DNA of 64,000 bases from Tetraselmis striata. Its lineage: Eukaryota; Chlorophyta; Chlorodendrophyceae; Chlorodendrales; Chlorodendraceae. Both the position numbers and the translations under genes were made by a program. The stretch covers positions 124,001-188,000 of the forward strand of contig VCJN01002949.1 in NCBI GenBank assembly GCA_006384855.1. Direction: 5' to 3'. Position 1 is the first letter of the stretch. Each line of letters starts with the position of its first letter. Shown piece by piece: positions 55,229-64,000 of this stretch. The notes under the pieces are model-generated. The model did not search any database, was not told the origin of the DNA, and worked only from the letters and a program-made list of their open reading frames with translations.

Positions 55229-55873
55229 CTATATCACTCCTGTAGCTGTAGGGACAGGGACGGACGGCTTGACCTCCACAGCTACAGAGCGAGCCAAGTA
55301 CGGATACTTTAGCGCATAATACACCTCCGCAGCAAACGCAAACACAATCAGCAGCGCAAGAGCGCCAGCCCACAGCTGAGAATCGAAGCGCGCCAGCACC
55401 TTGCCCTTGATCAGCCTGTGTATGCGCCATACGTGAAGGCAGTAGCTACCCACGCAGAACGCAATTCCAGCAGCGGAGAGGAAGATGCCCTGAGTGTTTG
55501 GATCTGTCCCAACCACCTCTTTCTTGCCAACAGCCATCAGCCCCATGCCCATGACACTCACAAGCGTCCCCACATTCAGCGACGAGAACAGAGTACGTTC
55601 CATGCCCATCAGCAGGGAAGGGTCCATTGCGACGAGCGTCTTCTTGTCTTCCTTCTGCTCCACGTACTTTGCATTCTTAACCGAGGAATGACCGCCCGCG
55701 TCGTCAAACTCGTAGTAGCCCACCTGGCCGCCAGGCATCTCCACCAGAATGTGCCCATCTTCCGTGACAGGCATAGTCATCTGCCGGAAAAACTGCTGCG
55801 GACGGCCTTGGTAGTAAACGCCTCCCGCATTGTCGTGAGGCGTTGGCTGTGGAGGCTGGTAGTACCCAGACAT
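55229..55873 (-). CDS. DUF202-like (VTC1-type) three-helix membrane protein
   Basis: A 214-residue single-exon gene with ATG at 55873 and stop TAG at 55229. The N-terminal ~75 residues are hydrophilic (Tyr/Pro/Gln-rich, MSGYYQPPQPTPHDNAGGVY), with no signal peptide. Three predicted membrane helices follow: LNVGTLVSVMGMGLMAVG, GIFLSAAGIAFCVGSYCLHV and ALALLIVFAFAAEVYYALKY. The stretch SLLMGMERTLFSSLNVGTLV ahead of helix 1 matches the 'NERTFLSWLRTALL' signature of the DUF202 family, in which yeast Vtc1 and the C-terminal domains of Vtc2-4 (vacuolar polyphosphate polymerase) belong. It lacks the SPX and catalytic domains, so a VTC1-like accessory role at an acidocalcisome or vacuole membrane is plausible but not shown. 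Confidence 0.75.
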   Translation of the reverse strand: MSGYYQPPQPTPHDNAGGVYYQGRPQQFFRQMTMPVTEDGHILVEMPGGQVGYYEFDDAGGHSSVKNAKYVEQKEDKKTLVAMDPSLLMGMERTLFSSLNVGTLVSVMGMGLMAVGKKEVVGTDPNTQGIFLSAAGIAFCVGSYCLHVWRIHRLIKGKVLARFDSQLWAGALALLIVFAFAAEVYYALKYPYLARSVAVEVKPSVPVPTATGVI

Positions 55874-57136
55874 GATGTATATGCACTATCTGAGAAACGT
55901 TCACACACACGCACAGACACGTTAAGTCTCAATATGGCAATCCCGTGCACCTGGCTGTGCGCTGGTGGTGGCAAGGCCAGGTCAATCGTGGTGAAGGGCC
56001 GCCGGGGCAACACAAGTCGGGAAACGGGGGATAGAGGTATGGGACTTGGGGACGGGAGACGGGATCCCTGAGCACGCTGGTATGGCTCTGTGTGCGGAGA
56101 CAGGCAGCCAGTCGGCGAGCTCCAGCGAGCAACAGGGAAGCACGGTCCATCATATACAATACCATTCAAAGGGGCGCGAACCCGACAAAGGCGGAGGTAG
56201 GGACAAATCAAGGCATGTCAAAGGGTAACCCCCTCCCCTGGCGCGCCTCAACGACACTCCAGGCGATGGCGAACGGCCCTCGACTTTTACACATGCCTAA
56301 TCCAGGTAAAGTGTGTTCTGTCTGCCATAAATAATACATGTCGCTCGTCACCTTGTAAAGCAGCAGCAAGGCAGCTTCGTACTCGCGGTGTGGGTAGGGA
56401 AACCGCGGAGACGAAGCGACTCCGCTGATAGCTGTGCCGCTCAGTCAGCACGAAGCAGTACTCCGGCTCGCAGGACCGAACTACAGTCGGCGTGGACGTA
56501 AACCGAACAACAGGAAAATGACAAATTTTATCATAGCCATGATCGCAAATCGAACTGTTGCGCTGATGTGGTAAAATGAACTTCTGCCAGTATCCCGTAC
56601 TGGTTTCACATGCGCCGTGTAGTACAGGGTACCGGACATCCCACCTACGCTTCGGGCTCTCCATTCCGCGTCCAGTGCACTTGCGCAAACGCACTTGGCG
56701 CTATCGACGCAAGCAAGCAAAGCTCGATCATCCTCGCTTTTGAATGAACACAAACCCTGCCAACATCCAGGTAAGGACCGCTTGGGGGAGCAGAGTGTAG
56801 GTGCCATCGTGCTGGCTCGGGTTGCAAGTGCAAGTTGGATACATTTCGTCTGAAATCAAGGTACGAGTACCAGGAACCCTTAGTAGTTACCGCAGTGGCG
56901 TCGTGAGCGAGCAAGCAGTGCGGAACTGCGGATATAACATCAGCGACACAAAAGCTCACGCGGCGCCCAGCAACGACGGGCAAAGGGGGGGGGGGGGGGG
57001 GTGAGGGGAGGGGGCGGGGCGCTAGCCGCACCTCCGGCTTTCGAGCGGGCGCTGAAGCACCACCAAGATATTGCGCCAGGAGGTGAAGATATTGCAAGGC
57101 GGCGGGTTGACGAGGCATGGATAGTCGCTAGGTATC
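55874..57136. other. Intergenic, no gene seen
   Basis: Upstream region of the DUF202-like gene, then sequence with a poly(G) run at 56985-57000. Short opposing frames have no support. Confidence 0.45.
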
Positions 57137-57147
57137 ACTCTACAGGG

Positions 57148-58762
57148 CCCCTTATACGAGGCGGTCCGCGCCGAGGTGTCGTCCGTGGCTACGAGTGCTT
57201 TGCCATGGGCGCGTGAGACGCGCCGCGTGTACGAGACTGTACGGGCCCTAACCACGTTACCGCAAGAAGATGTGCGGCGCGCACGCGCAGCGTATGGGCA
57301 CGCCCATGAGATCTTCGAGTTACTTACGGTCAGTAATGCTACGACCACCGCTGCATCGGATCCAGCAGCTGGTACTACGACCCGTACGGGTACGAGCACT
57401 AGCGGAGGATTGCGCGTCACCACATCTCCTTTTACGGCCACTCCTCTTGGAGTTGGTACTGGTGAGGCCGCCTCTGCTGCCCAGCAATTGCTTCCTATCG
57501 GTGGTACGAGTACTGCCAATACCGTTACTACATGCGCTTTTGTAGCTCTGAAGATACCGTCGCCGGGCGAATTAGTGGCACCCCCTCCGTCAGCAGCCAC
57601 TGTTTCCCTCCCAGAATCGCTGCCAGGTTCTACTGCTCCGCCCTCGGGTACGGGTTCGGGTGCGACCTCCGATGATCAACCCACGACCATGGTTGTCCAA
57701 CGCCACCTCAGCCGTGCGATTCGCTTGCGTGACTTCGTGGCCCTCGATCTCAGCTTCCAACGTACTGGTGCAGCGGCCTCGCGACTTGATACCCTGCGCC
57801 TGTACAGCGCGTGCGGGCCGGGCTCCCTATCGCTTTTCCAGTCGGATCACGAGTCCGCCCGCAAGATTCCCCATGCTGCTTATGCGGCCGCCGCTGCGCG
57901 GGTACTGGGCCTTTGCCCGCGCGGAGGTTCCGCGCTTGTCACTTGCCCTGGCCCAACGTGTGGTATTGATCCCTTATGGCTTCGCTCTACGGATGGCTCG
58001 AACCGGAGCGCTACGGATTTCATCGTGGATCATCTACCCATATGCCCCGTAGCGAACTACAAGCACCGCATGCATACCGCTTTGAAGAATCTGTGGGCAT
58101 CTGTGGCAATTGATGCGGGGGCGGTGCTTGACCGGGACCGCTCGGGAGCCGGCGACTTGACCCTTGAGACGAGTGGGCTGCGCCCAACGGACCGCTCGCG
58201 GCCGTCGGACCTGACGCTGGCGGGGTGGGGAGGGGCAGCGTGCGATTACATGATCGACTTCGCGTGCGTGTCCTCCACGACCCCCACTTGGAGCAACGAC
58301 CCCCGCTGGTGCATCCCGGGAATCGCGGCGACCGAGGCGGAGCATGCTAAGTTGGCAGCGGACCGGGCGTCTTCCGCCCCAGTGCAGGGTGTTCACCGGT
58401 ACTACCCTTTTGTGGTTGAGGACCGCGGCCGACTCGGGAAGTCCGCTTTGACTGTGGTCTACATCTTCGCGGTGCTGTTGGCTGTGCGCAACTTCCCTGG
58501 CGGTCCTTCCGCCCCGACCTCTTGCTTTCTTCGTGGTCAATCCGTTCAGGCACTTCGAAACTTTGTCGCCGGCCAACCTGCTGAGTTCCGCCGTCACCTG
58601 TCGCGCACACGGCGGGGGCTGTTGCAGCGGGTCTCGGCTTGCGTGCATGGTACCCTGGGCGGCATCCTCTCTGCCGGTGTGCAGATGGCCAAGTCTGATG
58701 CGTGTGCTCGTGCCCACTCTGCGTCTTCTCATGTTACTGCTTCCACCCCGCAGTCGCTGTAG
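57148..58762 (+). pseudogene. Retroposon zinc-finger/endonuclease-like protein, 5'-truncated but open
   Basis: An uninterrupted frame corresponds to the last ~530 residues of the copy 2 protein, with only about eight amino-acid differences by inspection and one single-codon indel (SSPFS versus SPFT). It lacks the first ~50 residues and any ATG at the junction. All the C-terminal features described for 34964-36709 are preserved, including CPGPTC, DHLPICPVANYKHRMH, SRPSDLTLAGW, ACDYMIDFACVSS and PFVVEDRGRLGKSAL. The near-identity of coding sequence indicates a recent common source copy. Confidence 0.8.
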
Positions 58763-58832
58763 AGGACCTTTCTGATTGCCTTTTATTTTGGTGATTTCCG
58801 ATATCGCCTTCTGCTGCTAGCTCATGTAATTT
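57148..58832 (+). mobile_element. RT-less retroposon, copy 3 (5'-truncated)
   Basis: Bounded by the 11-bp direct repeat actctacaggg (57137-57147 and 58833-58843). Relative to copy 2 it starts inside the coding region, the classic sign of incomplete target-primed reverse transcription. The 3' end is 'gctagctcatgtaat', identical to copy 2. Confidence 0.88.
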
Positions 58833-59084
58833 ACTCTACAGGGTAGCAGTCTCGAGAGTGCACCGCCGTTGAGAGCTCTGTCAGCAAGTATTACCTGTAC
58901 GATACCGCATGGATGCTGGCAGTGTACACTACCCTGTGTAGCGTAAGTCGCAAATATTATGATTCCTGTAGTATTCGTCACTACAGGGTAGTTGCTGTAG
59001 TCCTTTTTTTCCCGCCCCTGGGTCAGGACTGGCACCAGTGCAACCGTTGCAGCGTCTCTACGACTGCCGTTTGGTTAGGCAGCG

Positions 59085-59139
59085 ATGATTGGTGATTTCC
59101 GATATCGCCTTCTGCTGCTAGCGCATGTAATTATATATA
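59085..59139 (+). mobile_element. Severely 5'-truncated retroposon copy (tail only)
   Basis: About 55 bp matching the last 45 bases of the RT-less retroposon 3' UTR (ggtgatttccgatatcgcc ... ctgctgctagcgcatgtaat), flanked by the 11-bp repeat gttaggcagcg (59074-59084 and 59140-59150). The 3' end carries a few extra TA bases. Confidence 0.8.
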
Positions 59140-59379
59140 GTTAGGCAGCGTCAATCGTCCCTGGGTAAACGGGGGCATCTTTCGCGGATGTGGCGAACGA
59201 ACGTGATAGTCCACGTTGTTCGGACAGTAGGCGAGTAAAGTAAGCAGGTAAGTACAACGGCACTTGGCCTGGGTAAACGAAGTTCCGTTAGTGCATGTAC
59301 ATGTAGTGCATATACATGTAGTAAACAAATTGCCGAAGGCATGTCTTATGCCGAAGGTACCGGCGGTATGTAGTGGGCA

Positions 59380-60266
59380 TAGAGACTACGGCCGCTGCGG
59401 CACGGGCTCGGGCGTTCCTTAAAGCATCCGACTTGCATACATGTATAACCCATTTAGTAGATCAGCCAAGTCGGGCGCGCCCTAACACGTGGACGTCAGG
59501 GACTGTGCGGTGGTTAGATCGACTAGCTAGGGCGAACATAGGGCTAGCTGAGGGGGCGCACCTTCCACTTGAGTGGAGGTCACTAGCCGCGCGCGATGCC
59601 GCTAAACTAGTAAAGGCATCGGTGTGGGCGCGTTACGATTCGTCGGCATCGTTAGCACGGAATAACACATGGGGTGTATATGTCCAGGCGTCCTATGCGT
59701 CAAACCCGTTGCCACAGTACGGTGTGGGTGTCCCCGCGGGGGTTGTGGCCGGGTTGCACATTATGATACAATTACGCACCCGAGTATTTCCCACTGCCCG
59801 CCGATTGGCCCGGATTCATGCCATGCCTGAGCGGTTCCTTGAACACTGCCCTGCATGTGGCGGAGGTGAATCTGAGACTATCGAACATATGTTGGTGGAG
59901 TGCCCGCGGTGGGGGTATCACCATCATAATTTTGGGTTGTTAGTTCCGGAGTTCAGGGATTTTATTAGTAGTCAAGATATTGCATCAACACCTGAGGACT
60001 TAACTGCCTTTATTTTGGGCGGGGTCCCCCCCTCCCTTCACGGCGCCCTCGATTTTACTGGGAATGGGAAATTTTTCCGGCTATGGCGTCGGGCTCTCCC
60101 TCACATTGCCTTTTTTGTTGCACATGTATCGCACTCCCGAAATGCTTTATTTGCTCCGCGGGTTGGGGCTTGCCCCAACTCACATTACTCGAATGGGCCG
60201 ACGCCCAAACGGGTAGCGCGGACCTTTCGTGGTCAGTGCCGGGTATTTTTGATGGCAGTATTTTAG
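59380..60266 (+). pseudogene. C-terminal part of a LINE ORF2
   Basis: About 295 open codons with no genuine start, ending at 60266. The distinctive part is CPACGGGESETIEHMLVECP, a CX2C...HX4C zinc knuckle found after the RT domain of L1-type ORF2 proteins, preceded by the usual RTRVFPTARRLARIHAMPER region. Upstream residues (VRWLDRLARANIGLAEGAHL) fit the variable linker between RT and knuckle. The RT domain itself is absent because of 5' truncation. Confidence 0.8.
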
Positions 60267-60465
60267 ACGGTGATTCAACAGTGTTGGAAATTCCGTCACT
60301 GGCCTCCAATTAGTCTTGCAGAATGCTTCGGCAATTTGCTTGATGACTATAACGGAGCGTCGCCTACCCAGGGCTGTCCGTAACTGGATTGCTGCCTAAA
60401 CGGCCGTCCTAGAGACGCTGCAAGGGTTTCACTGGTGCCAGTCCTGTCCCGGGGGCGAAAAAAAA
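59380..60465 (+). mobile_element. Truncated L1-type LINE with poly(A) tail
   Basis: Bounded by the 12-bp direct repeat atgtagtgggca (59368-59379 and 60466-60477) and ending in nine A residues. It contains only the 3' end of ORF2 and a 200-bp 3' UTR. The poly(A) end distinguishes it from the GCTAGC-tailed and TCAATT-tailed families nearby. Confidence 0.82.
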
Positions 60466-60477
60466 ATGTAGTGGGCA

Positions 60478-61625
60478 GAGGTTGTCGTCCGTCAATGAAA
60501 CGCGCGCGCGCGGTGTGCGCCCGCTGTAGGAACCGCGGCACCCGCCGCGGCACCTACCGGGCCGACGGTACAGCACCCGCAGCTGACTCCAACTTTTTAT
60601 AATTCGCAAATGAAATGCGCGCGGGGGACACGCAATACGCCCTCGAACTCGAATATATTCGAATTCGTGTAGCGGCGGCGGCCACCAAGGCCGCGGCGGT
60701 GGTGCGCCTTGGCCTGGCATGTCCTTCGGCGGATGAAGCCGGCGGCGTGTATGATCTAAACGCGTATTTATGGGGTTTCCTACCAATTTTAACTGTCCTA
60801 GAGCGAGCCGTACAATATGTTAGTGGGTTTAATCGGTTAGGTACTCGGTACCATCGGGTTTCAGTACGGTCTGCCCCATCGCCCGCAAGCCATGCGCTCC
60901 CGGCCGGGGAGCTTCTTGGGCGGATAGCCAGCAACAACTTGTCTGCCATCTTCAGCTCGCTGCCTTCGGCATCGGCTTCGCGTTCTTGTGCGCGCGAGAA
61001 TCGTACAGATTGAACAAGTCCGCACCGAGGTTCATCCACCCGGTAGTGAGTGGTCGTTCCGCGCACATACGTTACAACATCATGCAGCGACAGAAAACTC
61101 CTCGGTATTGTGGTTTTCCACTTTTCCTTTTCCCTACGCATGCGGCCGAGGTCGTTTTCCGTTTTTGCCTTGCTGGCTTTGCAGCTGGGACGTTTTCGCG
61201 AAACGTCCCAGCGAAACGTCTAACGGGGGGTAGCCATGCGCACGGCAAGGAATTGGATCTAGGGGGTCCCCGTTGGGGGGCGGGGGGGGGGGGGGGGGGG
61301 GGGATAAACCTCGAAACCCGAAGTCGAGTCGCAGTACAAGCCTTCGGGGCTCCCGCAGTGTAGCACCTTCTCGCATTAGTCAACTCTTGAGGTTAGGCGG
61401 TGCTGAGGTGAACACGCTCGCGGCACCATGGCCGTTGCTCGTCACGGTTGTCAACGACGACAACTACGCCTACCGCAACAAATCGGCGATGACACAGGAG
61501 GACATCCGTGTCGTCGGGGTGGCCACTTGTTGTCCCGCAAGACACTTCAACCTTGTCCGCATGTCCTCGCAGCATGGCGTCGTGGCATCAACGGTCGTTA
61601 CACGCTGTGTTGTCCGTAATCATTG
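60478..61625. other. Intergenic with unsupported frames and a hairpin
   Basis: A plus-strand ATG frame 60615-61013 (MRAGDTQYALELEYIRIRVA) and an overlapping minus frame are both open over 400 bp; neither is recognised. A poly(G) run lies at about 61280-61302, followed by a frame to 61623 (LLVTVVNDDNYAYRNKSAMT) with coding-like character but no start. Confidence 0.35.
61184..61212. repeat. Perfect hairpin, 12-bp arms
   Basis: gctgggacgttt and aaacgtcccagc separated by five bases (tcgcg). Followed immediately by a partial repeat of the arm (gcgaaacgtc). Confidence 0.85.
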
Positions 61626-64000
61626 ACGTAAATTACAATTGAAATTGATTACAATTGCTAGTCTGTTGCATCCACTGGCCCAGACTGAGTGGTTCTTAGG
61701 ACCTGCTATCTCTGACCATGATAGGGAACATTAGCTGTAATTACAGCTCAAGCTAACGGCCTTCCTCCAGTGTGCCCAAGCCCCTTCTCCTTCCAGTGGG
61801 CTGAAGCTAGGACAACAGCGCCCCCATGTTGTCCCTACCTAAGTCAGGCCTATCCCATTCATAGCTTAGCAGGCAAGCTAAGGCAGCCGAAGCGTCCCGC
61901 CTGCGGCTACCAAGGTGAGATGGGGGAAGGGGGCTGGCCGGAATAGCTATGTGGTGCTCAGTATTTATCCACCGCTGAGCCGGCTAGTATGGTTGGTGGG
62001 GGCTGCGATGCCCTCCGATATGTAATTTGTTAGGTGTTGCCTGTGGTTGTTGACGGAATCAGCGGTGGGTGTTCTGTGTGTGTGGTGAGTTTCTGGGTGT
62101 GTGTTGGTATATGAGCTGCACCGGGCACATGGTTTGTGGTGGGCCTTGTTCTTGAGTCAGCTGAGTTGGTTGTTGTGGTGGCTCGCTCAGCAGCTTACTG
62201 GTTTGGTGCGAGCTGCTAGACGGTTGGGTTGCATCGTCGTCCGTTTCCCACTCGCTGTCTGAGCCGCGGGTGCCGGAGACACGCGGCTTGCTCCGGTTGC
62301 GGTTGCGGGTGGCGCCGTCCGAGCGGCTACGGTCCCTAGGCTGCTTCTTCTTATGTTTGGCTGTTGTGGCTGACTTGCCCTTGCCTGCTGGGGTGGGCTG
62401 GTTGGGGTGACGTTCTAGTTGGACGGAGAGGCGCTGTGGGTTGCGCTGTTGGTGTGACTCCGCTGTGAGGCTGGCAAGTTCGGCGGCTATTGCGAGTAGA
62501 CTGGCAAGAGAGGACTATGCAAGCCGCTTTGTGGTTACGGTGGTGAGGTGGTGGAGTTCTGCCAGTCGTTCAGTGGTGCCATTGGGTGTGCCCTCCCGGA
62601 ATGTGCGGTGCGCTGTTGAGCGTTGGGGGGAATTGAGGGACATGTCAGCCAGACCTGGTGTCACTGCTGCTGCACGCTGGGCGGTGTCCACCTCCATGGC
62701 GCTGTCGTTGTCCTCGTAGTTGAGTTCGAGTTCTTCCTCGTCGTCCGCCTGCGCTCCATGCATGGCAGTTGCCGTTGGGGCTGTGGCTGTAGGCGCAGGG
62801 GCTGGGTGGGCCGATATGGGGGCGCGTTCCGTTGCTGCTCCGCGCTGGTCGATGGCTGCCACTGCGTCTGCAACCGCTCCGCGCCTCGGTGGTATGTGCT
62901 CGAATCCGGGGGGGGGGGGGGGGGGGGGGCTCGGGAGGGTCGCGGACTTGCGGTGTGGTCTGGGCTGCTGGGGTCGCTGGAGGTGGCAGTTGGTTCGGGC
63001 CTGCCGGTGGTGGGGCTGGCGATGTGTCGGCAGGGCGTGTCTCGGTTGGTTCCGGAGTTGGCTCGGCCTTGATCTTCCCGCACACTATTGACACTGTCTT
63101 GCGCCACTGTTCTGTTCTGTCGGTGCCGCGGGTGCCACCGATGATGCTGTGGTGGTGGGCGGTCAGCTGCAGGGTGAGGGTGTAGACTGGGCGTCCGGCG
63201 GCTCGTAGGGCGAGGGGCGCTGGGCCGGTCTTCCGGGCCTTCTCACGCAGGCCTATCCCTGCGCGTCGGCTCTGGTTGTGGCCAGTGTTGCTTCCCAGTT
63301 CTCCCGCCTCCCGGATCGTTTGGCTGAAGGGGTGGATGAACAGCTCCGAGGGCGGGTCGAACTCGGACTCCGTGAGGAAGATGATGATGGTGCGGAGGCG
63401 TATCGCCCGCAGTAGTGCGACATGGGAAGTGAGGACCACTGCCAGGCGCAGGGTGTCCGCGAACTCCTCGCCTTCTTTGCCAAGGGAGATGGCGCAGAGG
63501 TTGTCATCTCCCACGCGCAGCAGTGTCGGCTCGGTGTGGTGGTGGTGCATGCATCTCGACGCCGACAGCTGTCATGGTGTCCGTCAACCACTGGGCGTGG
63601 TGCAGCTCTGGAGGTGTGTTGATGCGTTGGCTGATGGTAGGTGCGTTGGCCTCCCCCAACTGCTCCACCGTCGGCAGCTCCTCGCGGACCCCCAGGAGGG
63701 CCAGTAGTGTGCGGGTCGGGGGGCAGATGACGGTGCCGTCTGCGTTTGTGTCGGCCTCGTATTCGGCCCAGGCTCTCACTCCAGCAGTGCCAGGGCGTTT
63801 GTTGGTGTCGCCGCCGGTTGGTCTGTCGCCGCTTCGTTGGGATGGGGTCGGTTGTACTCTGGGAGGAGGCCCTCCGTTAGGTGCAGCCACATGTCGGCCT
63901 CGGTGAGGCCTCTGAACGAGGGGGATCGGAGCCACACCTGGTGTACCGGTTGCTCGATGTCGTCGAGGTGCGGCGCTCCGAGCAGTCGGGTGGAACAGCG
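61626..64000 (-). mobile_element. ORF1-only non-LTR retroposon, copy 2, runs off window
   Basis: Minus-strand counterpart of 39138-42534. The 3' end at 61626-61660 reads 'gcaattgtaatcaatttcaatt' on the minus strand and the 3' UTR is alignable base by base with 42240-42510. The 5' part continues beyond the right edge. Poly(C) on the sense strand at 62909-62928 is absent from copy 1. Confidence 0.78.
62515..63935 (-). pseudogene. ORF1/gag-like protein of the ORF1-only element, copy 2
   Basis: Same protein as in copy 1, in frames 63935-63504 then 63550-62645 and others. Shared blocks include LPTVEQLGEA, TPPELHHAQWLTDTMTAVGV, EPTLLRVGDDNLCAISLGKE, FIHPFSQTIREAGELG, ARKTGPAPLALRAAGRPVYT and LTAHHHSIIGGTRGTDRTEQ. 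A frameshift near 63520-63550 and a poly(C) expansion at 62909 disrupt it. The two copies have different frameshifts, so the source gene was probably intact. Function unassigned. Confidence 0.6.

Noticed and set aside
60554-61141. 195-codon minus-strand frame
   Set aside because: It overlaps an equally open plus-strand frame in GC-rich sequence; neither has a recognisable domain, a splice context or homologous support here.

Overview
The window looks like nuclear DNA of a green alga, probably chlorophycean and possibly volvocine. The reasons are intron-dense genes with GTGCG/GTGAG-type donors, the polyadenylation word TGTAA downstream of several stops, long (AC)n and poly(G)/poly(C) runs, and dense retroelements that include a copia-class element whose primer site matches a half initiator-tRNA. 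Species and chromosome cannot be told from the sequence. Nothing indicates a prokaryote.

Host genes that can be modelled: EMC3, the ER membrane complex subunit 3 (minus, 4741-2437, six exons, complete); a full-size ABCG/PDR-type ABC transporter (minus, 31203-21072, about 26 exons); a coiled-coil protein of unknown role (plus, 51283-53566, five exons); and a single-exon DUF202-like three-helix membrane protein (minus, 55873-55229). They are isolated housekeeping or transport genes, not an operon or cluster.

The rest is mostly mobile and repetitive DNA. From left to right: a degenerate ~390-bp tandem repeat (870-2370); a short retroposon (4958-5140); a 67-bp minisatellite (about 8460-10800) between two copies of a ~320-bp direct repeat; a degraded retroposon split by a nested copia element (12324-18250); an array of about 30-bp-spaced short palindromes (18694-19105); a piggyBac-like transposon with an internal deletion (32075-34682); an intact copy of the retroposon (34896-36724); a 3.4-kb retroposon carrying only a gag/ORF1-like gene (39138-42534); a convergent two-gene unit that looks like an undescribed DNA transposon (about 43985-47172); further retroposon copies (57148-58832, 59085-59139); a truncated poly(A) LINE (59380-60465); and a second ORF1-only copy running off the right end (61626-64000).

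The most unusual material is a retroposon family whose coding capacity appears to be a zinc-finger plus endonuclease-like protein with no reverse transcriptase. Its 3' tail (GCTAGCTCATGTAAT and variants) is shared by short SINE-like elements and by an unrelated 136-bp insertion. Most of these insertions have target-site duplications readable in the sequence. The second unusual feature is the palindrome array immediately downstream of one of the copies.
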